Of a stretch of 64,000 bases of DNA, positions 22,923-35,042 are shown one piece after another. Every line of letters starts with the position of its first letter. Position 1 is the stretch's first letter. This DNA is from Pseudofabraea citricarpa (lineage: Eukaryota; Ascomycota; Leotiomycetes; Helotiales; Dermateaceae). Made by a program: the position numbers and the translations under genes. The notes under the pieces are model-generated. The model did no database searches. It worked only from the letters and a program-made list of their open reading frames with translations, and had not been told where the DNA came from. The stretch spans positions 434,001 through 498,000 of the forward strand of contig JAPWGK010000014.1 in NCBI GenBank assembly GCA_029641185.1. The letters run 5' to 3'.

Positions 22923-24420
22923 GATAGATGACGACAGAAAGGTGTTGTAAGTGCTCAAGACTTTTAGACTCGAGTTGCGGGCGGGTAGTTAAGCGCCGGC
23001 GCGTTCAGGGTTCTCGTTTGCATTAGACCAGGAATGAACCGGTGCGGAAGTACGATGGAACTTCCCCGAGAACTCGCCTAATATAATCGGATCTTTACCG
23101 TTCCATACGGAGTATACTTGCTTCAAATAACTTGATATAATCAATATATTCATCCATTTGATGAAGAAGAAAAACTCCTTATAGTTTCTCGCATCTCTTC
23201 CTTACCTAATCTATAACTGAAAATGTCTATCGCGACATACCACGTGTATTATAAACATAAATCCTTCATAGACTCAATTTTGTAAATGACAAATTAGTGT
23301 TGATAATCTGCAAAGCTATAAGGAAAGGTAAATCAAGAAGCATCTTATTGCTTTAAGCGTAAAAATTGATAAAACCACCCACTTAAAATTGTAGCAAGAG
23401 GGCAGAAGGCTCGCTCAATCTTTAGGGGTGTAAATATATACCTAGTCACCTTAAGCATTCATATTATAACTAACTTCCCTAATCGACCCATGTATAAGTT
23501 ATTGCACATCATTATATACATCTTAGTGATCTAATTTCATCTCACAGCTTACGTATTTAGCATCTTTAAACTCAAATTTGCCCGTCCTCTCACCCAAAGA
23601 TACACTCCCATTCCACCTTCACTTCAAAGCCAAAAAGCCCTCCTATTCCAATTCACACTCTCTATCTCCCTCTGATCGTCCACCTGTCTCCAATTACTAG
23701 AACAGTAAGCAGACAGACAGCAGACAACAAACCGTAACACGACATCGCTTAAATCACATCTCACCACACCTCACATCTCCACATCATACAAAAGACACGA
23801 AACAAGCCTCAAACCTCAAAATCTTATTCATATCGCGAGAAAAGTGGGTTTAAAAAAGAATAAAAATATCCTATCCCCACGCCTGTTCTTTGTTCTTTCC
23901 CTTTCTTTCCTTCCTTCCTTCTTTCCCTTGCCCAATCCACCAAAATAAGAGAGAGGAGTAGAGAAGAGAAAGAAAGAAAGAAAGAAAAGAAAGGGCCAAA
24001 ATGACCTCGCTCTCAGGAGATAGAGATAAAAGACAAAAGAAGAGTCATCCATCCATCCATCCATCCTTGGATTCGCCTCGCTTGGACCCTGTATAGAAAA
24101 AAAAGGAAGGACAAAAAAAAAAAAAGGAATCCCCCCCCCAGAAACACCATCGCCGTCGCCATACGCAAAAAAAAAGAAGCAAGATAGCAAGAGAGCCCAA
24201 GCAATCAGGGGGTTCGTTTGTATGTATATCCACGCATACGAGCCCACTCAGTTGAGAGGTCAGCTAAGCATATATAAAAAAAAAAAAGAGTCAACAGAAA
24301 GACGCCCAAAAATATCCCCGCGCCCATCTTTTTTTCATCCACGATTCCTTCCTACTCCATCCCATCATCTACACAGCCTTTCTTTCTGTTCCTCCTCTCT
24401 CTCTACCACTCTCTCTACCA
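22923..24420. other. Intergenic region, 1.5 kb, low-complexity right half
   Basis: The left part is the promoter of the AIM9-like gene; it is AT-rich around 23100-23560. From about 23560 to 24420 the sequence is strand-asymmetric: C/T-rich and A-rich blocks, poly-A runs, and AAAG/CATC microsatellites. This is probably the long 3' UTR of white collar-1. Open frames of up to 139 codons here are low-complexity and are not called. Confidence 0.55.
24046..24066. repeat. (CATC)n microsatellite
   Basis: Five tandem CATC units in non-coding sequence downstream of white collar-1. Confidence 0.85.
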
Positions 24421-27400
24421 CTAACAGGCACCCTCGCCCTCCTCGACGATATTCGTGATCCCGCGATCGCCACCTTCGTTGAAGCCGCGGCTATGGGCGT
24501 GGATGGGCTGGCCCGTGATACTGATGTGGTGGTGGTGTTTAGCGGAGCTGGTGGCACTCGAAGGCGAGGTTGTTGTCGTCGTAGCATTGTTGTTATTTGA
24601 CGTTTTAAGTGACGAGCCTCCTCCTCCTCCTGCCCCTCCTCCGGATGCAGCAGTGGCGTTCTGCGAGACTTCTTTCCGGAGCGGGGATTTATGCTGTGGT
24701 GAGCCGGACGAGAAGGTACTGCCTGCGTCGCCCCCGCGGGTCGAGCTGCGCGGAGAGACGCGACCAGTCTAGCCATGTTAGTTTTTATATCTCTATTGAT
24801 TTGACGCGGGTAGCGTTGAAGCAAACAAGCAAACAAATAAGTAATCAAGATTTTTGTTTAAAAACCAACGCCCAGATCCAAAGAAGCAGGTAGTAACCTC
24901 AGATTAATACAAGATTTGCAGCAAGACATGACCCGTTTCCTTGCTATTACAGATAAAGATAGTAAAAGGCAAAATATTATGTGACACCACTACAAAAACA
25001 CGCTAATTTAAGACTGATCGCTCTTGCTTTGGCTAGAACTGCTCTTTTCAGAGTTTTGGCGACTCACCTGTTTAGCATACCGAAGCCCACAACTGTTACA
25101 AAGATCTCTTTGTCCGCTTGGGCCCCTCCTCCATTCTGGCGTTGTCCTTGTATGACAATTCGCACAATCTCGTTGGAGATGCCCTGCCCCTTTCCGACGC
25201 TTACGTTTTTTCTTGTTCGATAGCAAACTTGCCAGCTCTTCGGCCAGTATCCGGTTACTCTTCTCCATCTGCCGCAGTTCAAACTGCCAACTTGTACAGC
25301 GAGTTGTTTTTAACTCGTCAAAGATGTTTTCGTCCGATGCCAGGGCGATATCTTGTGTGCCGATAGGAAGACCAGCACCTCCAGCTTCCGTGATGGGGCC
25401 AACTGATGACCTTGGTGAGTGAACCTCAACAAAGTCGCGATGAAAACTAGTGTTTGAACTTGCACTCGACTGTTGGTTTATTCCTCCTGGTGTTGAACGT
25501 GATGCCGATTTCAAAAAGCGTGTTTGGGCAACGAGGAAAGTAGGTTTCGACCCTTCAGTAGCATCTCCTGGATATAACGATGTTTGGGCTTGTAGAACAA
25601 GTCCTCGCTTATTCAGGATTTCGTGCTTAAAAATGACTCGTTTTCCAGTCCGTGCCTTTTCAAGAGCACGCCCGAAGTCCACCTTTGATTCAGGTCGCAT
25701 AATTGCTTGGATACTTGTACCAACAAGTTCGTCGGGCTGGCGGTCGATCAATGCCCGGACATGAGACGAGACAAACAAGAACATTCCGGAGGTCGATAGC
25801 TTTGTCCATAATTCGTTCTCGCCAAAACCTCCACCGGCTTCAATGTCAGTCCGAGATAAAGCATACACTGGCCTCTCTCGTCCAACAAGGATAATGCATT
25901 TTCGGCCTTTGCCTTGTTCCACGCATAACGCACCATGGCTTTCAAACCATGTATACCCGCTGTTCTTCCTTCGAATGCGGAACACGACGCTGACAGCTAC
26001 CCCAGTGGACGTATCCTTCAGCTCGCGGGTCACAGGAACAATGTCACTAGGATGACATATTGATGATAGAGCCGTGCCAACCAGTTCCGAGGAATCGTAC
26101 TCCAGAACCTTACGACTGGACGGTGACAAGTACAGGAAGAGACCCTTAAGCGAGAGCACATGAACAACGTCGTCTGTGTTCTCAAGTAAGACCTTATCCC
26201 ACATTCTCTTCGCTAGCTCTGACTCGGAACTGTTGTTGAAGGAGCTCAAGACAGCGGAAACCTCATCTCGACTTATCGTCTGACCAGCATCTGGCTGTGG
26301 TCGTGCATTTTCCGGAGGTTGCCATACATATCTTGGCAAGAGCCCTTGAGAGTAGTTTACTGTGTATGATCCACCAGCTCCTTTGCCAGCAACTGATCCT
26401 GGCTGTTCAACCAAGTCGACCTGGAATCCGACATAATAACGTATCTCATCTGTCTCCCAGGGTATGGGTATCATTGTTAAAAGATTCATGAACGGTTGGC
26501 CTCCCTTCCGATAATTGATGAGACTTCGTTGAGCCTCTTGGCCTCTCCCAATTTTGTCTTTTAGGTATCTTACAGTATCGTCGTCAACATATGTACGCTT
26601 CACTCCAGCTTGAACCTTCCCATGTGGAGATTGAAGAAATCGGCAATTCCGACCTAACACCTCGTGTTTACTATAACCAGTTAAACGTTCAAAGATATCA
26701 GAAACATAAACAATAGGGATATCAGCTTGCTTTAGATCGCAAACAACAAAAGCACAAGACATATCAACAGCTCCGATGTTGATCTCTGGATCTTTTCTTC
26801 CCGCGACCTTCGTTAATGCTTTTAGCATGTCAAAGCCACTCGAAGAATACACGTCGCGAAACTTGGCATCAGATGATGCAGCATCGTCTGGCTTGGATAT
26901 TGTTGAGACGGGCTCAGACACTGCAGATGGCATGGTGTAAGAGCCAGGACGGGAAAACGGTGGTGGCATACTGCCCGACCCCGGAGAGTCGAAGGTCTGG
27001 CCTATATTTACTGTGACGGCAGGCGAGGCTATCATGCTGGGCTCTGAAATATTTAGGCTCGGAACTGAAGGCATGAGATCAGTCTCATTTTCATTGCTCT
27101 CCTGTAGCTGGCCTTGGTTATTTGGAACTTGATCTTGAGGCATAGTGAAATCTGGCGAGAGTGATTCCATGTTTCCGTTGTTGAAAAAGTTGTTTGGGAC
27201 AAACATGTTTATAGGTGTTGGCTCTCCTTCCGAGATCCCATCCATATTCATCGTTCCATATCCCATCATACTCTGAACCATTTCCGGAGACATTCCCTGG
27301 AAAGCGCTTGCATCCATGGGTAAAGAATTGGCCGACCGCATCGAAGAGTTATATGCCATCTGTGCTGACATATTCATGTCTGAACCCATGTCGGAATATC

Positions 27401-27800
27401 CTCCATTCATATCCATGCCGTTAGTCGATTGTTGACACATATCATCCTCCCCCGCCGCAGCTGTCGATGTCCCAAACTGAAAGCCCTCCAGGCCATTATT
27501 ACTAGATCCAAATTCCAACATGCTAGACCTCCGTGGACCATTCCCGGCCAAGTCATCACCATACGGTGGTCGTGTATAGCTCTGCCGCCGATGCATCTCC
27601 TTGCTGTTCTGCATTATTATATCGTCTAACGAGTCTCCGCCCGTGAAGTCCACCATATTCATTGCGTCCTCATTGCGTTGCGGCGTCGGGGGCTGCATTG
27701 GCATGCCCATGGATTTGGCAGCTCCATTTCGCCCCCGACGTTGCGCGAGAAGCTGCTGCAAATCCTCCTGGGAGTATTGCGTCCCAAAAAACTGATTCAT
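24421..27800 (-). CDS. wc-1: White collar-1 blue-light photoreceptor and GATA factor
   Basis: Two exons, 27800-25068 and 24768-24421, encode 1026 residues. A Gln/Met/Asn-rich N-terminus precedes the LOV domain, which carries the flavin-adduct motif GRNCRFLQ with Cys386. Two further PAS domains follow (DDVVHVLSLKGLFLYLSPSS; SGMFLFVSSHVRALIDRQ), then a basic nuclear signal (KKRKRRKG). The GATA finger is CxxC-18-CxxC, starting at Cys879 (CANCHTRTTPEWRRG) and closing CNSCG. A 299-nt intron (GTGAGT...GCTAG) interrupts the gene right after RYAKQ. The last exon starts TGRVSPRSSTRGG, as in the Neurospora protein, and continues as a Gly/Ser/Thr/His-rich tail. Reading through the donor would instead stop after 19 residues. 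WC-1 pairs with WC-2 to activate light-induced genes and the clock gene frq. Confidence 0.95.
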
Positions 27801-28774
27801 AGTCCCAACATCTGCCCATAAAAGCAGCTTGTTCTGTGTGTTTCGTAGGGAAATCGGACGAGTTCATGAGCCTGCGAGGTCCATGTGGTTGCGTCTTCGG
27901 TATTCATCTAGGCGCAGAGGCAACAATTGATGCTGCTGAGTTCCTGGCCACCAGGCGCGTAATGCAGGGTTGCGTGCTTGATGTTCGGCTTTCGAGGAGA
28001 GAAGGCAGGCTCAAGCAATCCGTGATCGGGAGGGACGAGGCTGGCTGGTGGTTTGCTCGCTATCATCAAGCGTGAATGGACTTTGGCCGGTGGGGAAACA
28101 CGCTCCGTGTACTCGTGTACCGCCGTACAAGAACTGTGGAGGTAGTTGCACAATCGAGAGGCACCGTATCTTACGAACCCGGGGATTACCGCAGCGTGTG
28201 TTCGATACAAGTATCGTTACTGTAGCATTTACATGCGCTTCGCGGAAGCAATAATGGTGGTTGCTGCAAACCAACTAATCCCGAATCGGCTAGCCCAGAA
28301 CTCACTGTTATGGGTTTCTGCATTAGATCTACACCACAATTGCCACAATCCGCCCGAGTCTCCGGCTATCACACTGGGCTTCACAGCATCTGGATTTATC
28401 TTCTTTGGTTTTCCCTCAATTATCTATCAAAGTACTACAAAACTGGAGTATGTTGCCACCCTTGGTGCTGGTGCTGGTGCTCGGATGCTGTATAGATGCT
28501 CGTGTCATGGGACGAGACGCCAGCTCTTCGAGCTTCGAAGACAAGAAGACAAGACCTCAAGGACACCGGCAAGGACCCACCCAGCAATTAATGGAAGAGG
28601 ACTCGGGTCCATCATGCCTTTTGTGCAATAATCATGACCCAAGCCTTCTTCTGGCACCCACTAGAAGAAAGAAAGCGGCTCGTGTGGTATCATTCTAATC
28701 ATCAATTTCATCCTTCCCACCAGTCCCAGATATCCCCAATGCTTGTTTGATTTGTGAACATTGCTTTTTTTCCT
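27801..28774. promoter_or_regulatory. Upstream region of white collar-1
   Basis: About 970 bases between the wc-1 start and the end of the importin gene. No gene was found; open frames of up to 161 codons (28146-28631) show no family resemblance. It should contain the wc-1 promoter and 5' UTR and, near 28775, the KAP123 3' UTR. Confidence 0.5.
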
Positions 28775-31700
28775 TTACCCAAAATAAGCTCTGACTGTTT
28801 GTTGAGTTTCCGGGGTCAACTGTTGTAGGATCTGGGCAGGGTCAAGACCGGCAGCTCCAAGTAACATCTTCGCGGCCGTAACAATCTTCTCGGTGATAAC
28901 AGCGCCTTGTAATGTCTCTGCTTCTAAGGCCTGGGCGATGAAAACAAAGATTCTTGCAGCTTGAGTGATGACGGCTGGGTTTTGTCTAGTGATATATTAG
29001 TTCGGTGATTATCAGTACAGAGGAAAAGATATCTTACTGGTCAATCAAGTGTGCGAGATAAGCGTAAGCGTATGGTGCTGCCTCCTCATCGTTGATAACA
29101 GGCAGGGTGTCAATCCACTGAGTAATAACCTGCTGCTGGTTGGGGACTTGCGATGGGTTGTAGTGAAGTACCTTGGCGATAGCCGCACAAGCATTCTCCG
29201 TGGCGTAAACATCGTCATCTCCTCTGGCATTTGGGACTCGGGTTACGTGGAAAAGCAACTCGACTGCTGGGCCCAAGAACCCGGCCCATTGAGGTCCACC
29301 TTTTTGTGCAGCAACCCCAATACCATATGCGGCGGCTTGGCGATTGGCTGGTGCTGAATCTTTACAACCGGCAATAAGAGGATCCACGATAATTGAGTTA
29401 TATTTGAAACTCTCCTCGCCACAGAACTCGAGAACGTCGTCCATGATGCAAAGACCCCACTGTCGCTGCGTTGGATCATCGCTCTTGAGGAACTCAGAGT
29501 AGGTAGCATGCAGGCGCTCCCAGGTTGGAAGGAATGCGACACCATGGTTCTTAAAGATGCAATGGAAGGCTTTGTTCATGTCCGACAAAAGGGTCTGGTC
29601 GTCTTCGATGGCGAACAGCACGTCCTCTGACTCTTCTTCACCTTCCTCGCGATTGGCGTCCTCTGCCTCCTCTGCTCGGGCGGCTACCCGATCCTTATAG
29701 TCTGCTAAAGTGGAGGTTGCCCCATCAATGAAAGCCCCCATCTGTTCTTGTGTAAGGCAGTTAGGACCTAGAACCTCGACAGATTCGTAGAAACATTGAT
29801 ACATCTCGGCGAGTGTGTCAACTGCAGGTTCTGCGTTGCAAACTTCTAGAAGCTTGCCGACGGTACCATTCCACAGGCCTTGCAATTGTTCAGAGGGGCT
29901 GCCAAAAGCTTTCTTATATGAGTTCAAAAGTTGTGGAACGCACTTAGCGGAAACGACTCGCACCGGGTCATGGAAGAAAAAGCTAAGACCAGGAATAATG
30001 ATTTTTTCCATGACTTCGGCAACATATGGTGCAAATGCACCTTCCAGAACTTGAGCATATACAACGAGCAACTCAATAGCCATGTGCTTGTCGTCAAGAG
30101 TACTGGTTTTGATGCCGATAACTTTACCCTTGAGAGGAACGAGCTCCCAACCATCCTCTTGCTGGATTCGCTCAACGTGCTCATCATCCTCTAGTAATTG
30201 GATATCGGCTTTTGCGCTAGCTAGTTCCATCAAAGGAGGCATGACACTTGGTAGGAAGGGCACAAAGTCTGCTCCTAACACTCGACACATACGGCCCCAG
30301 CAGTGCATGAGGTATTGAGCTTGGGGATCATCAGCATCAACAATGCTCTGCTGGATAGTAGCGAGTAGTTGAACAAGTGTCATTGCATCGGCTCCCAGTC
30401 GCTCTTTGCCAACTGCCAGGGCAATCAATGTAGCACACTCCATGGCCTTGGCCCGAAGAAGACGGAGCTCCTTGGTGTTTTCTTGTTGTAGGACGGAGAA
30501 TAGCAAAGGCATTAAGGTGTCGTAGTATTTAGAGAAAGCAGCTTCAGCTGAGTCTGCAATGGTGGCGATAGTGGAGAGTGCTTGTTCTTGTACGTAGCGT
30601 TTAGGGCTCTGTAGAAGCTGGAACAGATGAGTGAGCAAATCATCTAGGTAAGGTTCCAAGATACTCTTTTCTGCTTCTTCGCAGAAGTTCACCAGAGCTG
30701 CAGCGGCATGAGCTTGAACACGAGGCTCGGGAGAGTCGAGGACTGGGATAATTGCTGGAACCACAATTGAGTGGTATTTTTCTTGCATGGTGCCAGCGAA
30801 ATCCGTACTCATCTGACCAAGCGCATTACATCCAGCCCAGCGGACCCGGGAATGAGGATCTCTCAAGGCAGGGACAACGAGCTCTAGGACCTTGCTGAGT
30901 TCTCCTACCATCAATTCGCGGCAACCTTCGGAAATGGCAGAGATTGCCATTAGTGCTGCATGTCGATCTCTCCACGAAGTAGAGAGCATCATTCTCGGAA
31001 GCCAGCCAAAGGTAGGCGCCAAAACAGTCTGACCTCCGAGCTTGTTGGCTAAACGATCCATGCATTGTTCTCCAGCAACATGATTGAGGTCACTCTCTTC
31101 GGGGTCCATCTGAAAAGGGTCAGTTGGATTGAGGATCGGAGGGGAAAGCATAACATACATCGTCAGATGCATTCCATTCAGCAGCATCATCATCATCCTC
31201 ACCGATGTCAGTCATCAGGCTTAGACATTGTGTAATCATGTCAGTCGTATATGTTGCATCCTTTCGGCACATAGCAGGTGCATAATCTGCAAAAGTCGCC
31301 ATAAGTTCGAGGGCATTTTGACGTGCTTGATCATCTAGTTCCTTGTCTTGAATTACTGAGATGCTAAAGGAAACCAAGTTCTGGAACAGGTTCTTGAACA
31401 TTTTAGGCGCGATCTCGGCGAGGTCAATGAGTGAAATCAGTGCCTTGGTGAGATCCTCTGAGTCACCAGAATCTTTAATTGGTGGTAGAATATTAAGAAC
31501 TTCTGGTAATAATGCAAAGTACTTGACTTGGGACTTCTTGTTAATGCTTCTAAAGAAGGAAGCAAATGCCTCCATAGCTGCAAGGCGGACCTGATGCGGT
31601 TGTTAGCAGTGTATTTGGGTTCTGGCTGGCATTTGTGACTTGCCTTTACATCGTCATCTTTGAATCCCTTTGCAAATGCTCCAAGCACGGTATCCTCATG

Positions 31701-32361
31701 TTGCTGCTCAATAATCCCTGGAGTAGTTGCAAAAATCCTGTAGGCGATTTCTCGCTGACCGGATTGCTCAGACATACTCAACGCGAATAAAGCGCCCAAA
31801 ATTTCTGGCCATTGTTCGTCTGAGGAGGGTTAGTCAGGCCATTGGGTATAAGTTCCCGCCTCTTTCTTCATAAAACTCACTGTTGTCGGAATATTCCCGA
31901 GCAATCTCTGCAACGGCGTCCCCAATCTTGTTTCTGACGGCATTTGTGCCTTCGGCGCCCAGAGCCTCGAGCAACTTCTGTCTGATTGCATGCGCTTGTT
32001 CCTTTGGAAGGGCTAGGAAGGTTTCGACATTTTCTCCAGTGGGGATCTTGCGCGACTTGGAGGCGATTCTGCGGAAAATAACAGCTGCGAATGATCGTGT
32101 CTGAAGAAAAGATGCGGTCAGTCAGCATTCTTCGAGATTCGAGCTCCTTTATTTCGAAAGCAGCAAAGAATTACATACGGTAGTATCGGTAGAGCCTTGC
32201 AGCTGTTCAACCAAGCCCATCAACAACAGGTCTGGTCTGGTAGCTGTCCAATTTGCTGCGAGGTGCTCCTCTGCTTGAGAGCGCACACTATTGTCGGATG
32301 ACTGCAGAGCGTCCAGGAGCTGTGCAAGCTCAGCATGCACATCTGCCGGAAGGACCGACAT
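28775..32361 (-). CDS. KAP123: Importin beta-4 family karyopherin Kap123
   Basis: Six exons: 32361-32179, 32100-31881, 31819-31644, 31590-31159, 31109-29038 and 28985-28775, encoding 1097 residues with all phases consistent. The protein is a chain of HEAT repeats, e.g. LVVPALRDPHSRVRWAGCNA and VPAIIPVLDSPEPRVQAHA, with an acidic loop (EDANREEGEEESEDVLF) near residue 850. The N-terminus (MSVLPADVHAELAQLLDALQ) is the importin-N region that contacts Ran-GTP. The length matches yeast Kap123 (1113). It imports ribosomal proteins and histones H3/H4 into the nucleus. Intron 3 (31591-31643) uses a GC donor (AAG|GCAAGT) with a normal CAG acceptor; the GT alternative six bases upstream would delete VK from DDDVKVRLAA. 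Confidence 0.93.
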
Positions 32362-33376
32362 GGCTAGAAAATGAGTATGAGTATGGAGAGATCAGAAAAG
32401 AATCTCGAGGTAGCGGTGCCGTAGTGAAATTGTTGTGTTGGAGCGCGGAGCGCACACAGCCGCGGAATGTTCTACCCACGACACGACCGACGATGCTCTG
32501 GTGTGACGGGGTGCGGGCGGAATGGCACGAATGTTCCAGAGGGTAACGATGTATGCTGGCCGAGCTGTTCAGTTGACTCTCTTGGGGATGTGATGTTGCT
32601 TGGATTTCCTCTGACGCGCTTGTCTTGGTGGGGGTGGGATGCCAGCAACTTTTTTATTCCAAATCGGCCTAAAAACAATGCAAGGGTCACGTTGATTGGC
32701 AGCCAGCCAGACATTCATTATTATTCCCTTCCTGTGTGTTTTATAAGGAGGACGCCCGCCTCTCATCTATAGGTATAGGTACTCAGCACAACTGGATTCC
32801 ATACAAACTCCCTGCCCACACGACTCCTCACACGTTGTGCATGAAGACCTAATGCTTTCCCATCGCTGAGAGCCAGTCAGTAACCGAAATCACAATTTTG
32901 GCTGATCGCTTTTTCATGCTCCAGTGCTCCTGGCTTTTGGACAATTTAAAAGCATGGTTCAACCGAGAGAGGTCTTGGGACAATCCCATCTACTCCATAC
33001 ACCTCCCTATGTACCTGTCTGGCAACTTGATCGTTATGCTGAATCGATGATTTCCCCTCTCCAGGAGTGCCATGTTATTTATGCAGCTGCCAGAGCCACC
33101 GGATAAACTCGGCCCGTCCAGCATGGCTGTGTTGGGCTTAGCCTTAGTGGGAGGACTGAGGAGGGGCTTTCGACTTTCGACTTTCGAATCTGGGGATTGA
33201 TCGTTTATCCAGTGTCACTCCTGTGCGACTCTCACTGACAATTAACACATCAACAACTGTCGCATCTCGGCCTTCTCGTCCGTAAGCTGCTCTACTTACA
33301 GCCTCTTCAACACCCAGCCCCCTCTCTTGCGAACTTGTTGAACCTCTATCGTTGCGCTAATCGCTACTGGACGAAA
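32362..33376. promoter_or_regulatory. Divergent promoter region, KAP123 / SDS23
   Basis: 1.0 kb between divergent start codons. A CGACTTT repeat lies at 33168-33183. The open frames here are short and overlapping, so no gene is called. Confidence 0.5.
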
Positions 33377-35042
33377 ATGACGGACCCGACGACGGCACCA
33401 GTCGAGACACCTCCAAGAACCCATACAACAAGCCCGGGCAATCTTACCCATCAAAGTGTCAACCACCGGTCCAGCTTCGCCGAGAATCTTAGACAATCCC
33501 CACGATCCCAACGACACCCGTCCTTTACCCAAGCAGCAGTGCAGGAACTTCTGAACCATCCCCCAGCCCCCAAGGTTGCCGACCCCCAGTTTGCGGGCAG
33601 AGATTGGCGACAGATAAGTGTTGGCGAGCTAGTCCAGCACAGAGATATTCGATTTGTACAGCTGGATACCGGCGTAGAGGAAGCGACCAAGGTTAGTTCC
33701 CAGTACCATTCCAGCCCTAATCATACTGACATGGCCAAGCTTCTATGTGAATCCGGCCCACCGAATGTCGTTCTCCTACGCGAAAGCCCCAGCGACACGA
33801 GCGCCTGTGGTACTTTTGACTTCAGCGACCTCAATGCTTACTTGGTGGTTGTTCTTGGACTCGCCTCGCCCGAAGAGGATCAGAAGGAAGCCTTCGCAAA
33901 GATCCAGAACAATGCGCAAGGGGGGAATTCAATTGCGCTCCGAGATATTAGTGTGCTGTTCAAACGAGACCCTCTAGTATCACTTCCCGAATCTGCCGAC
34001 CTTTCAAAAGCGACCGAGATCTTTGGAAGTGGCGTTCACCGAATACTTATTTGCAAGGAGGGGACATCGGAAGTCATTGGCATTTTAAGTCAGCTTAAAC
34101 TGGTCAAGTTTCTGTGGGACAATGCCAACAGCTTTCCAATTATTGAACAGCTATATCCGGTTATTCTACATGATTTGGGGATAGGAACACAGCAGACAAT
34201 TGCGATCAAGTAGGTTTGATTCAGTTTGTGATTGGGGCGAGCTAACGTTCTTTCCAGTGGTGATAAGCCTCTCACAGAAGCCCTTCAGTTGATGAGCCAA
34301 GAAGGACTGTCTAGCCTAGCAGTGGTGGACAACTCGTTTAATGTTGTTGGAAATATCTCCACAGCAGATACGAGACTCCTTACAACCACTAGTTCAATGC
34401 CACTTCTGAAGTCTTCCTGCATACACTTTATATCAGTTATCCTTTCCGAGCGTGGGGTTGAGAATGGTCGAGATAGCTATCCAGGTATGTATACTTTCAC
34501 TGTTTATACTGTTTTGCCGAGCTACCACCGACAAAGAACAAAACCTGAAATGTTGCTCCACTCGAAATTGTGATTTCTGGGATTCTATATTACACAAAGA
34601 TAAGTGATACCATAAACTAACTCTCACAGTGTTTCATGTCAATCCTTTTTCCACACTTGCTCACACAGTTGCGAAACTCGTTGCAACCCGATCGCACCGA
34701 ATGTGGGTCGTGGAAGCAGCCTCACCTTCGCCATCAGCACCACTGACACCGTCATCCTCACATGCAGTGTTGGTATCCAAGAGTGGCTCTACACCAGCAT
34801 CGCCATCTTTGGCACCTACTTTCCCGGTAGTCTCAGCCTCAGCCCTTCCAGGCGCACACATTTCTGGTCGCTTGACTGGAGTCATATCACTAACAGATAT
34901 TCTTAATCTGTATGCTCGTCATACTGGCCTGAACCCAATGAGTCCAAGTGAGCAAAGGGAGAGGAGGCGAAGAAGTTCAAGCAGTTCTATAAGACCAAGC
35001 ATTGACTCGGCCAGAAATTCCAGCTTCGACCTTCGGCGATGA
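33377..35042 (+). CDS. SDS23: CBS-domain protein Sds23
   Basis: Four exons: 33377-33691, 33740-34209, 34258-34484 and 34630-35042, giving 474 residues. The N-terminus [20 protein letters not shown] followed by [20 protein letters not shown] is the conserved phospho-rich head of Sds23/Moc1. The [10 protein letters not shown] segment then opens four CBS repeats (e.g. [55 protein letters not shown]). The last CBS repeat contains a Ser/Pro/Ala-rich insertion, and the tail is Arg/Ser-rich. Sds23 inhibits PP2A-like phosphatases and links glucose availability to cell-cycle progression; CBS repeats may sense adenine nucleotides. The first intron (48 nt, GTTAGT...CCAAG) is a multiple of three with no stop, so it can be mistaken for coding sequence. 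Removing it restores [11 protein letters not shown]. Confidence 0.9.

Noticed and set aside
24369..24848. 159-codon minus-strand frame over the white collar-1 last exon
   Set aside because: It is in a different frame from the exon that continues the WC-1 protein (TGRVSPRSSTRGG); composition is that of a shadow.
28146..28631. 161-codon frame upstream of white collar-1
   Set aside because: No homology-like motif; overlaps two other frames; more likely promoter/5' UTR.
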